Part shown: one piece after another, positions 19,683-27,200 of the stretch | Layout of the letters: each line of letters begins with the position of its first letter | Position numbering within the stretch: position 1 is the stretch's first letter | NCBI RefSeq assembly: GCF_022538055.1 | Contig: NZ_JAKZAM010000017.1 | Coordinates: 1 to 64,000 of the forward strand | From: Cognataquiflexum nitidum | GTDB taxonomy: Bacteria > Bacteroidota > Bacteroidia > Cytophagales > Cyclobacteriaceae | Length of the DNA: 64,000 bases | Direction of reading: 5' to 3' | Position numbers and translations under genes: made by a program | The notes under the pieces: model-generated | What the model was told of the DNA's origin: nothing | Database searches by the model: none | What the model saw: only the letters and a program-made list of their open reading frames with translations

Positions 19683-20426
19683 ATGAAAAACTACAGTGTC
19701 ATAATCATAGAGGACGAAGTGGCTGCCCAAAGCCAATTGAAAGGATTATTGGACCAATTCCCTGATTTATACTTGGTCGGTCAGGCATTTAATTTGAAAG
19801 AAGCTTCTGATTTGATAGCAAAAACAGAGGTAGACTTGGTTTTTTGCGATGTGGACTTACCGCCGGGCAATGCCTTTGATTGGCTGATGGGATTCAAAAG
19901 CATCCCCTTCTCGATCATATTTACCACTTCTTATGATACCTATGCCATACGCGCTTTTCGCTTGGCAGCAGTAGATTACCTGCTTAAGCCCTTGGTAGAA
20001 TCTGAACTGGTTCAGGCATTGGAAAAATTCCGAAATAAAATGCAAAAAGACAGCAACTTCGACCATGTACAGGAATTGCTGGATAACCTTTCCAAATCCA
20101 ACCATAAAAAAAAAGTGGCACTCCCTACCCTATCCGGGTATCTTTTTGTACCCATACAGGAAATCATCCGCTGTGAATCTGATAATACCTACACCACTTT
20201 TTATTTGATTGACAAGAAAACCATTATAGTATCCAAAACACTGAAAGAGTGTGAAATGATGCTTTTGGAGCAGGGATTTTATAGGATTCACAACAGTCAT
20301 TTGATCAATTTGGCTTATGTCAAAGAATATATCAAAGGAGAAGGGGGACAAGTGAAAATGGAGGATGGAAGCTATGTGGATGTTTCCCGAAGGAGAAAGG
20401 ACGAATTCCTGAAAACCATCAGGTAA
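19683..20426 (+). CDS. LytTR-family response regulator
   Basis: A 247-residue regulator. The receiver (1-120) has acidic pocket E10 D11, phospho-acceptor D56 in FCDVDLP, T in FTTSYD and K in LLKPL. The C-terminal LytTR DNA-binding domain (about 145-245) shows SGYLFVPIQEIIRCESDNTY, FYRIHNSHLINLAYV and the terminal SYVDVSRRRKDEFLK. It should bind direct repeats upstream of target genes; no target is evident in the window. Confidence 0.93.
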   Translation: MKNYSVIIIEDEVAAQSQLKGLLDQFPDLYLVGQAFNLKEASDLIAKTEVDLVFCDVDLPPGNAFDWLMGFKSIPFSIIFTTSYDTYAIRAFRLAAVDYLLKPLVESELVQALEKFRNKMQKDSNFDHVQELLDNLSKSNHKKKVALPTLSGYLFVPIQEIIRCESDNTYTTFYLIDKKTIIVSKTLKECEMMLLEQGFYRIHNSHLINLAYVKEYIKGEGGQVKMEDGSYVDVSRRRKDEFLKTIR

Positions 20427-20525
20427 TCTACCGATTTCAACCTCACCCCAACCGAGTTCTTAGGAGTTTTGCCCTTATGCTAGTTTTCATTGGTCTTGAT
20501 AAGGCTGATCGGTTAATTTTCAAAA

Positions 20526-20777
20526 ATGAAAAAACTAATAGTAAGTGCATTTGTGGAAAAAGGAAAGATTCAACTGATTTTGGATGGGGATCTTCTGCCA
20601 TCTGTATTTCCGGTGGAAATGGAACTCGATGATGAGGAACATTTACTTCAATGGTTCGTAAACAGCCCGACTGGAGGACAGTTTACACTAAGCATATCTT
20701 CTCCAAAATCCGCTGAAATGCAGCTGACCAAGCGTTTGGGCAAGGGGGAAAAATATTGGGGATGCGTCGAGGTTTGA
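20526..20777 (+). CDS. small protein of unknown function
   Basis: An 83-residue acidic cytoplasmic protein beginning MKKLIVSAFVEKGKIQLILD, with no signal peptide or TM. ATG at 20526 lies 99 nt after the regulator stop. Predicted alternating strands. Family not recognised; codon use resembles its neighbours, which supports a real gene. Confidence 0.5.
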   Translation: MKKLIVSAFVEKGKIQLILDGDLLPSVFPVEMELDDEEHLLQWFVNSPTGGQFTLSISSPKSAEMQLTKRLGKGEKYWGCVEV

Positions 20778-21025
20778 GTAAGCTGGAAGAAACATAAATC
20801 CTTTTATAAAAAATCAAATTTTGAAATGCGGGAAGTCTTCTATTCCAAAGACTTTTCTTTTGGTTTCACTTTACTTTTCGGTCTCTTACAAAAAAAATGA
20901 TGAGAAAATGCACGCTATAATTCCTGATGTGACACTACCAAAAGAGTTAAGAGAATCTAAAAAAACCACCTGAATCAGTCATAAAGACTTCAATACCATA
21001 ACCAACAGATTAATCTTTTATCAAT

Positions 21026-21766
21026 ATGGAGACAAAAGCATCATCACCCCAAAGAAGTTACAAAATAAGCTTTGACCAAGCTGTTGATTTGATTTTTGCT
21101 TTCCTAAGCGAATTCGAACTATATAACATGGCAACAAATGAAGCTATAGGTGGAGTTCTTCATAAATCAAGTTTGGAAACCATGAAAAAAAGTGACGTCT
21201 ACTATGGCTGCATGTCATGGTTTTGTAGAAACACAGACATAAACAACAATTTCCCAGGCTTTTTCTTGGCCTTTGAGGACGGTGAATACGATATTGAAAA
21301 TGTTCCTAATGTCCCCAAAAATGAAAAACTAGTTTACTCTTCTCATAGTATTTTATACAAGCAAAATTCTGTAAGCAAGCGGGAAGTTTCGGATTTTCTT
21401 AAAAACGGATTAAGTATTTCCCCAGATCCAGCAAAGGTTTTGGATAAATCGGATTGCGTCAGAATATTGTCCCAGGTCGCCCTAGATAAATCAGGAAAAT
21501 CTTACAATAAATATTACTGCAGTTTTTTTGAAAACAAAGGCTTTACGAGCTATGAATTCAGTGATTTATTGAATGATCCTCAAACTGAATATATCGCATA
21601 TTTGTTTGGTTATGACGATTCTACACAGTTTTACAAAGATACGAATAGGGTAAGAGTTATATTAATGGGATTGACCGCAAATGGAAAGCCTATTGCACTT
21701 CAGGAAAGCATAAACAGTTCTTCGAGCATACTCCAACATTCTTGGCCCCCACCTCCAAATAGTTGA
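21026..21766 (+). CDS. hypothetical protein
   Basis: A 246-residue soluble protein without signal peptide or TM segments. It contains aromatic- and aspartate-rich stretches (SDVYYGCMSWFCRNTDINNN, LFGYDDSTQFYKD) and five cysteines. No family recognised. It begins at ATG 21026; codon use is more AT-rich than most of the window. A small membrane protein gene follows 58 nt later and may share its transcript. Confidence 0.6.
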   Translation: METKASSPQRSYKISFDQAVDLIFAFLSEFELYNMATNEAIGGVLHKSSLETMKKSDVYYGCMSWFCRNTDINNNFPGFFLAFEDGEYDIENVPNVPKNEKLVYSSHSILYKQNSVSKREVSDFLKNGLSISPDPAKVLDKSDCVRILSQVALDKSGKSYNKYYCSFFENKGFTSYEFSDLLNDPQTEYIAYLFGYDDSTQFYKDTNRVRVILMGLTANGKPIALQESINSSSSILQHSWPPPPNS

Positions 21767-21824
21767 TAAGTATTTCTTTACTTGTTTTGGGAATTTTCTC
21801 ATTCCTATTTATTTTGATGTTCTG

Positions 21825-22505
21825 ATGAATGATACCGTATATTATCTTAAAATTCTTTCCACCTTTTCTGTAATAGTTCCTCTCTTGTTTGGGATGTGGG
21901 GAAAATTTTTTCAAAAATGGCCCTATAATCTTTTTTTGGTTTTTCTTTCATTCGGTTTTATTGTTGATTTGATAGGTTGGTATATGTATATCTCATCGAA
22001 TGCAGAAGGCAATTGGATATTTCGATATGCATATGGTTTGGCCGAACCCTTATTTTTATTTTGGTGGATCGGATACTTCACCATAAGCAAAGAAATATCC
22101 AAAGCGACAAAGGTTTTTATGGGAATCAGTTTTTTATTTTGGGTAATCACTATCTTTTATCAAAACTTATTTTCTTACTACTTTATTTTCACCGCAGTAA
22201 GCTTGTCCTTTTTTGCAGGATTTTTGGTTTTAGAGATCATTGAATACAATAAAGAAACCCAGATGCCTTTATCTTTTTGGATAGTTTTCGGAATATTTTT
22301 TTATAATTTCTGCACCTTTTTCATCAAAGGAATGATCAATGTTCAAATCGCGGGAAATTTGTGGTTCGTCCAGAATGTTGCCAACATAACAACCAATTTA
22401 ATTTACGCTTTGGGATTCTTTGTTTGGAGGAATTTTAATGATTTTCAGAAAAATGGTGGGAACCTTTCTTCATTAAACTTTCAGGAGTTTCAAAACAGAA
22501 AATAA
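21825..22505 (+). CDS. seven-TM membrane protein of unknown function
   Basis: A 226-residue very hydrophobic protein with about seven helices separated by short loops (for example VYYLKILSTFSVIVPLLFG, NLFLVFLSFGFIVDLIGWY, FLFWWIGYFTI). Similar 7TM domains in Bacteroidota are often fused to histidine kinases, but no kinase domain is present here. Aromatic-rich and AT-rich. Confidence 0.6.
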   Translation: MNDTVYYLKILSTFSVIVPLLFGMWGKFFQKWPYNLFLVFLSFGFIVDLIGWYMYISSNAEGNWIFRYAYGLAEPLFLFWWIGYFTISKEISKATKVFMGISFLFWVITIFYQNLFSYYFIFTAVSLSFFAGFLVLEIIEYNKETQMPLSFWIVFGIFFYNFCTFFIKGMINVQIAGNLWFVQNVANITTNLIYALGFFVWRNFNDFQKNGGNLSSLNFQEFQNRK

Positions 22506-22864
22506 TTCTACGTTGGAGCCCCTAGATTGTCTATTTTCCTTATATCAAATGAAAAAAAATTACCGAAAGAGGGATTGTATTAATCCAAGTGAAGCTCTAT
22601 CCTGATTTTCCCAGATAGCAAAGGTCCCGTTTTCTATCCCAAAAAAAGCTGCTGCCGAATAGCTTCAGCAACAGCATTGGTCAAAAAAAATGTTCAATTA
22701 AGGGTAAACCTACAATTTGCTTGATTTTATGATTAGAATTTTTTAATCGACTTTATTATAAATATCAAGCTATCTAAGACAGCAAAAAATACCCCAAAAG
22801 GAGTATTTTTTGCCGTCAAATATTGCATAGAAAAAAATGTTATCTTTTATCCCTTTGTTTGAAT
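22506..22864. other. gene-free stretch
   Basis: A partial hairpin (GCTGCTG near 22650, CAGCAACAGC near 22666) and the long palindrome at 22782-22813. Nothing else seen. Confidence 0.6.
22782..22813. promoter_or_regulatory. 32-bp palindrome containing a TACyCC operator-like core
   Basis: Arms GCAAAAAATACCCC and GGAGTATTTTTTGC (13 of 14 pairs) around AAAA. The core TACCCCAAAAGGAGTA (22790-22805) recurs upstream of both nearby lipoprotein genes. Because it lies downstream of the decayed regulator and has A- and T-tracts, it may instead, or also, serve as a terminator. Confidence 0.5.
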
Positions 22865-23220
22865 TCACAACCTCGGATGGTCTTTGACCAAAGCCAACAA
22901 TTCTGCCAGATTTTTGACTCCCAGCTTTCTGAAAATATTCTTGCGGTGGGTCTTGACAGTAAGTGGACTCGGGTTCAGGGGTAGTGCAGTTTCTTTGGTT
23001 TCACTTTGATTGAATATCATTTTTATGATTTCATTTCTCTGTTAGATTTCCCGTATGACTCTCGCAATTTTGTTAGAAGCATTTCCAATATCCATTTATT
23101 TATGTTTTTCAAAATTGTGACAAGTTGTAAATATTCACCAAATAAGGCGATGGCCTCGAGGGCTTCCTGAAAAACTTCAAAATAGGGATTCTTTGCCAAA
23201 AAGCCTTTGGCGCTATCCTA
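22865..23220 (-). pseudogene. decayed NarL/FixJ-type response regulator
   Basis: The 3' part encodes PSPLTVKTHRKNIFRKLGV, followed by KNLAELLALVKDHPRL and a stop. This is nearly the same HTH as the intact regulator at 26562-27200. Upstream, in another frame, DSAKGFLAKNPYFEVFQEAL to REM corresponds to the end of a receiver domain and the linker. A one-base frameshift near 23040 separates the halves, and the first roughly 95 residues (phosphorylation site included) are missing. It is a relic of a paralogue of the intact regulator. Confidence 0.8.
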
Positions 23221-23254
23221 TCGGTTGTCCCGTCCAATATCCAACTTCTCAAAA

Positions 23255-23290
23255 AAAAAAAGTCACCCAAATCCCTGAGTGACTTTTTTG
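23255..23290 (-). terminator. terminator of the collagen-like lipoprotein gene
   Basis: AAAAAAGTCAC ... GTGACTTTTTT hairpin between the decayed regulator and the stop at 23312. Confidence 0.7.
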
Positions 23291-23311
23291 AAAATATAGA
23301 CGAAAAATAAA

Positions 23312-23917
23312 TTAAGGGTTAATCCCGAAGTAATCGCAGACGGCTTCGTAATCATCAAACTCAAAAGGGTATTTTACCCTGTCACCACTGCTGGAAGGTG
23401 GGATGACGATGTACCGAACATTGGCATTCGGAAATGAAGTAGCTGCACCTGGGCTGCCATTGGGAGGGGTTCCATGAAAAATCAATAAATTTCCAACACG
23501 TATAGAGTAATCGATAATGTAACTCAGTGCACCAGTTGTTGAATTGTAAACCGGTGTCGGCAACAATTTTATGGCGGTTGGGCTAGTCCTCCAATACGCC
23601 AAAACTGTCCCCTGATTTAGCACGCTTTCAGTGATTTCAGGTGCAGTTATGGTACTTGTGGCAAATGGGGAAGCTACTGTCCATGTTAGACTTTTCCATT
23701 CACTGGCAATAACATTTGCAGCTCCTGCAGGTCCTTGTGGACCTATAGCACCTGCCGGACCTTGAGCTCCCGCCGGACCTGGTGCTCCCGTGGGCCCTGC
23801 CTGACCTGTTGCACCCGCCGGCCCCTCAGGACCTTCACAGGATATCGATCCAAAACATAATAGTAAAGCAAGTAGTAATTTGCTAAAAACAAAAGTGTTT
23901 GATTTTAAGGTTCCCAT
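23312..23917 (-). CDS. collagen-like lipoprotein
   Basis: A 201-residue lipoprotein. A hydrophobic signal ends in SISC with lipobox C27. Directly after it come about 13 Gly-X-Y triplets (GPEGPAGATGQAGPTG and on, residues about 29-66), a collagen-like stalk, then a C-terminal beta-rich head of about 130 residues (WTVASPFATSTITAPEI; FPNANVRYIVIPP). It probably forms trimers on the cell surface. A TACyCC palindrome lies 70 bp upstream. The head domain is not recognised as a named family. Confidence 0.85.
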   Translation of the reverse strand: MGTLKSNTFVFSKLLLALLLCFGSISCEGPEGPAGATGQAGPTGAPGPAGAQGPAGAIGPQGPAGAANVIASEWKSLTWTVASPFATSTITAPEITESVLNQGTVLAYWRTSPTAIKLLPTPVYNSTTGALSYIIDYSIRVGNLLIFHGTPPNGSPGAATSFPNANVRYIVIPPSSSGDRVKYPFEFDDYEAVCDYFGINP

Positions 23918-23986
23918 AGTTTAATTGTTTGATTTTTAAGAAAAATATTATTCAATAAAATTCCAGATTATCCCATTTTCAAAAAA

Positions 23987-24002
23987 TACCCCAAAGGGAG
24001 TA
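23987..24002 (-). promoter_or_regulatory. operator-like palindrome upstream of the collagen-like lipoprotein
   Basis: TACCCCAAAGGGAGTA, arms TACCCC/GGAGTA, preceded by AAAAAA. Lies 70 bp 5' of the - strand start at 23917. Same core as at 22790 and 26280. Confidence 0.5.
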
Positions 24003-24111
24003 TAATTATCCTTACCCGAAAAAAATCAGGATAGTTTGTATGTCCGTCCTGATTCTTTACCCGAGTCTTATCCATTCCCGGAAATGTCAAATTAAAAGCT
24101 TTCCAATAGCG

Positions 24112-26226
24112 TTAATCCTTGACACACCTGATGGCAGCACCATTCCATTTTGGATTAAAATTGGATTGCGATACGATGGACTGATTAAACGAAAGGACAA
24201 TCCAGGGCGCTGTCGTTGCATTGGTAGATTTGTTCATCCACCAGTGTCCATATTCTCCAAGAGAGGAGAAATTACCATTGAATGCGCGGACCCCACCGGG
24301 CAAGGCATTAAATCCACTTTCATTGGTTCCTTTTGTTCCACTTATTTCGGATTCTCTCCAACCCGTGGTAGATTTTAATTTATTTCCTGAATTTGGCAGT
24401 AAAAATGACCTCATTTTTTCCCAGTCTTCTTGGGTCGGCACATGCCATCCCTGAGGACAGATAGCGCAGCAAGTGGCGGCATACCAATTGTAGAGCTTTC
24501 CGTATTTTTCGTTGTTGGTGGCATCGTTGTTATAGTAGGAAAAAGCAGCAGTAGTTTGTGCCATCCATGAGGAATTGGTAGTCACATTTGGTATATTGGA
24601 ACCATCAGCAAATTTTGAAGTTTTTAGGTTCTCAGCCATCCAGACTTGGGTTCCGATTTTGATGGTGGCATATTGATTCCCGTCAACATCAGTGACTGTT
24701 CCGACAACGGCCTCTTCCTGAACGGTGAATTCTTTGGTCACTTCACAACCCAATGCATCGGTTACTTTTATGGTATAATTCCCGGGACTTAAGCCAGTTT
24801 GACTATTTCCTGTACCATTGTTGCTCCAAGTGTAAGTAAATGGAGCTAGTCCTCCTGTAACTTGAAGGTTAACCGAACCTCCTGAAACATTTACCGTCAC
24901 AGCCAAGGTACAATTGAGAAGGATAGAGGCATTTATGGTTTTCTTTACCTTGAGTGGTCCATCTTCTATCAATAAATCAAAAGTAAACGCTTGATCTCCT
25001 CCTTTTTTACTCTCAAAATTTAGAGAAACCCCCTCAGCCACACCGGCAATTTCTTTCAGGATGACCTGATCTGTGCTGATTTTTTCAACTTTGGCGATAG
25101 GATTGGAGACAAGTTTCACTTCCTTTTCAGGATTTGCTGCCAATTGGATTTTATCGCCTGCCTCTAAGTTTGCTTGACTCAGAGAAAACCTTGATTTAAG
25201 AGCTGTAATTGCTACGATAGCTTTGTCCAATTCTTCTCCCATCTTTTCTATTCCTATAGCAAGTTGGGAAAGCAAAGCAATCGAAGAGGTTTTATCACCT
25301 TGATTGAGACTTTGATAGCTACCGTATATTTTGACCGCCAAGGCCTTTCCACTTTCAAACTTCACAGGAGAATCATTCAAACCGGCCAAGACTCTCGCAC
25401 CTGATTCGTCAATCCCGATGGACCGTAGCGCTCTACAATCCGTCACTTTCAATGCCTGCTCTTTGAGTTGAATGAAATTAGCACGCAAATTTAATGCAGC
25501 TGTAATCGCTGCTGCTTTACTCACAGGATTGGAAGGTGCCTGAACCAGCTTGTCAATCATGCCCTGGTCAAAGGTGATTTGGGAAAGGTATTTGAGGTAC
25601 AATTCTCCGGACTCGGCGGTACAGGCCCAAGAATACCTGCCTGAGGGATCGGCTGAAAGTGCCTTTAATAAATTATTCACCTTGAGAACTCCCACAGTTT
25701 CAAGTTTTTCTTTGGCATTCAACTTGGTAATCTCTTGTTCATAGAGTGTCACCCATTCCTGCTGCTTGGCTACCATGCCCGACAAGCCGGGGTTTTGGCC
25801 CATCGCAGTCAGTTGGGATTGGGCACCTGTCAATATTCCGGCAAGTACGGTTTCAGGATTCCCGAGATCGGGCAATTTCAATACTGTAAAATCCAGTGTC
25901 TTTTTATTGCTGTTGAGCGAAAGCTCCAAGGTCTGTTTTCCTTCATTGATGTCAGGAACCAAAAAAACCAAAGTATTCCCCGCTCCTTTGGAAAGTTTGA
26001 TGGCCAAACTGCCGAATTTTCCATCATATTCGGTTTTTAGATCACTCAAACCCGACACTTCCACGGATAGGATTTCGTAAGGATAGACCTGGTCTTTGGG
26101 CTTATTCAGGGTATAATTCGGATCATTTACAACAGGGACTGTTGGAGTAGTCTCCTCCTCTGAACATGAAAACAATACTGTCATCAAAAAAAGAAGTGTA
26201 ATCGGTGCAAATACGGTTTTCTTCAT
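24112..26226 (-). CDS. lipoprotein with SprB-type repeat and FISUMP domain
   Basis: A 704-residue lipoprotein; lipobox LFSC with C21. Residues 30-110 form a beta domain (YTLNKPKDQVYPYEILSVE). About 110-340 is helical, with TVLAGILTGAQSQLTAMGQN. About 440-505 is a SprB-like repeat (LAPFTYTWSNNGTGNSQTG, NYTIKVTDALGCEVTKEF). About 506-704 is the FISUMP domain (VTDVDGNQYATIKIGTQVWM, LYNWYAA, CPQGWHVPTQEDWEKM, AAIRCVKD end). Likely anchored on the cell surface; FISUMP domains have no proven activity. It sits directly downstream of the DISM kinase/regulator pair, with a shared palindrome 54 bp before its start. Confidence 0.88.
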   Translation of the reverse strand: MKKTVFAPITLLFLMTVLFSCSEEETTPTVPVVNDPNYTLNKPKDQVYPYEILSVEVSGLSDLKTEYDGKFGSLAIKLSKGAGNTLVFLVPDINEGKQTLELSLNSNKKTLDFTVLKLPDLGNPETVLAGILTGAQSQLTAMGQNPGLSGMVAKQQEWVTLYEQEITKLNAKEKLETVGVLKVNNLLKALSADPSGRYSWACTAESGELYLKYLSQITFDQGMIDKLVQAPSNPVSKAAAITAALNLRANFIQLKEQALKVTDCRALRSIGIDESGARVLAGLNDSPVKFESGKALAVKIYGSYQSLNQGDKTSSIALLSQLAIGIEKMGEELDKAIVAITALKSRFSLSQANLEAGDKIQLAANPEKEVKLVSNPIAKVEKISTDQVILKEIAGVAEGVSLNFESKKGGDQAFTFDLLIEDGPLKVKKTINASILLNCTLAVTVNVSGGSVNLQVTGGLAPFTYTWSNNGTGNSQTGLSPGNYTIKVTDALGCEVTKEFTVQEEAVVGTVTDVDGNQYATIKIGTQVWMAENLKTSKFADGSNIPNVTTNSSWMAQTTAAFSYYNNDATNNEKYGKLYNWYAATCCAICPQGWHVPTQEDWEKMRSFLLPNSGNKLKSTTGWRESEISGTKGTNESGFNALPGGVRAFNGNFSSLGEYGHWWMNKSTNATTAPWIVLSFNQSIVSQSNFNPKWNGAAIRCVKD

Positions 26227-26561
26227 GGTTGAAAGTTTTTGAACAACCTAAAATTCCGATGAATTGAAACTTAAAAAAATACCCCAAAAGGAGTAAAAAT
26301 CATTACTTGGATGGACAGAAAACAGCTATTGCCCTACTGGTGTTTGGTATTGCATTAAAAAAAGTTTCTTTTCCAAGGGATGAAATCGGGAATTAGGAAT
26401 CAATGTCGTTTAGTTAGGGGGAATTCGATCAACTTTTCCAAAGTTCAGAATGGATGTTTTAAGATTTTCATGGTTTGGTCCCAACTTAGGAAAAGGTTTG
26501 TATAACGCTAAAGCTTATTTAAAGGACATTGAATTAAAAATGAAGATTAAAGTATATGTTC
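26227..26561. other. 335-nt leader region
   Basis: Contains the palindrome at 26280-26295 close to the lipoprotein start. The rest, up to the regulator stop, shows no gene or strong hairpin. Confidence 0.6.
26280..26295 (-). promoter_or_regulatory. operator-like palindrome upstream of the SprB/FISUMP lipoprotein
   Basis: TACCCCAAAAGGAGTA, identical to 22790-22805, 54 bp upstream of the - strand start at 26226. A plausible binding site for the dimeric NarL-type regulator encoded next to it. Confidence 0.5.
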
Positions 26562-27200
26562 TCACAACTGTGGATAGTCTTTGAGCAATGCCACCAATCC
26601 TGCCAGATTTCTGACTCCCAGCTTTCTGAAAATATTCTTGCGGTGGGTCTTGACAGTAAGGGGACTGAGATTCAGTTTGTCGGCAATCTCCGTACTTTCA
26701 TATTGGTTGATGATAAGTTGGATGATGTCCACTTCTCTTTTTGAAAGTTTGTAATGGTGAATCAATTTTTCATAAAAACCCTTTCCTTCAATATCAAAGA
26801 CTTCTTGGAAAGATTCCTTAAAGAACTTACCTCCATCCAAAATCACATGCACCGCATCCAAAAGCTCATTGAGCGATGAATCCTTTCCAATAAATCCATC
26901 TGCACCCAATGTTTTGCAAAGGGCTATGGAGGACTCGGTATGGTGCATGCTGATGACAAGTTTCTTGATATGGGGATAGTCGCGGTGCAAATGTCCAAGT
27001 AATTGGATCCCGTCCATGACAGGCATGTTCAAATCTAAGATAATTACATCCGTTCTTTTTCCATTTTCCAAATAGGCGAGCACTTCTTTACCGTTTCTAC
27101 AATGTGTAACTACCTTTAGATTGGGGTCTGTGCTGACAAGATTGTCTAAGCCTGAGGCAAACAATTCGTGGTCATCGGCTATAATTATCTGTGTACTCAT
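26562..27200 (-). CDS. NarL/FixJ-family response regulator
   Basis: A 212-residue regulator. The receiver (1-125) has D9/D10, phospho-acceptor D56 in IILDLNMP, S in ISMHH and K in FIGKDSS. The LuxR-type HTH (about 148-210) reads LSKREVDIIQLIINQYESTE then LSPLTVKTHRKNIFRKLGV. Its start overlaps the kinase 3' end by 29 nt, so the pair is one operon. A decayed copy of the same gene lies 3.7 kb downstream (22865-23220), beyond two lipoprotein genes that carry matching palindromes. Confidence 0.93.
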   Translation of the reverse strand: MSTQIIIADDHELFASGLDNLVSTDPNLKVVTHCRNGKEVLAYLENGKRTDVIILDLNMPVMDGIQLLGHLHRDYPHIKKLVISMHHTESSIALCKTLGADGFIGKDSSLNELLDAVHVILDGGKFFKESFQEVFDIEGKGFYEKLIHHYKLSKREVDIIQLIINQYESTEIADKLNLSPLTVKTHRKNIFRKLGVRNLAGLVALLKDYPQL

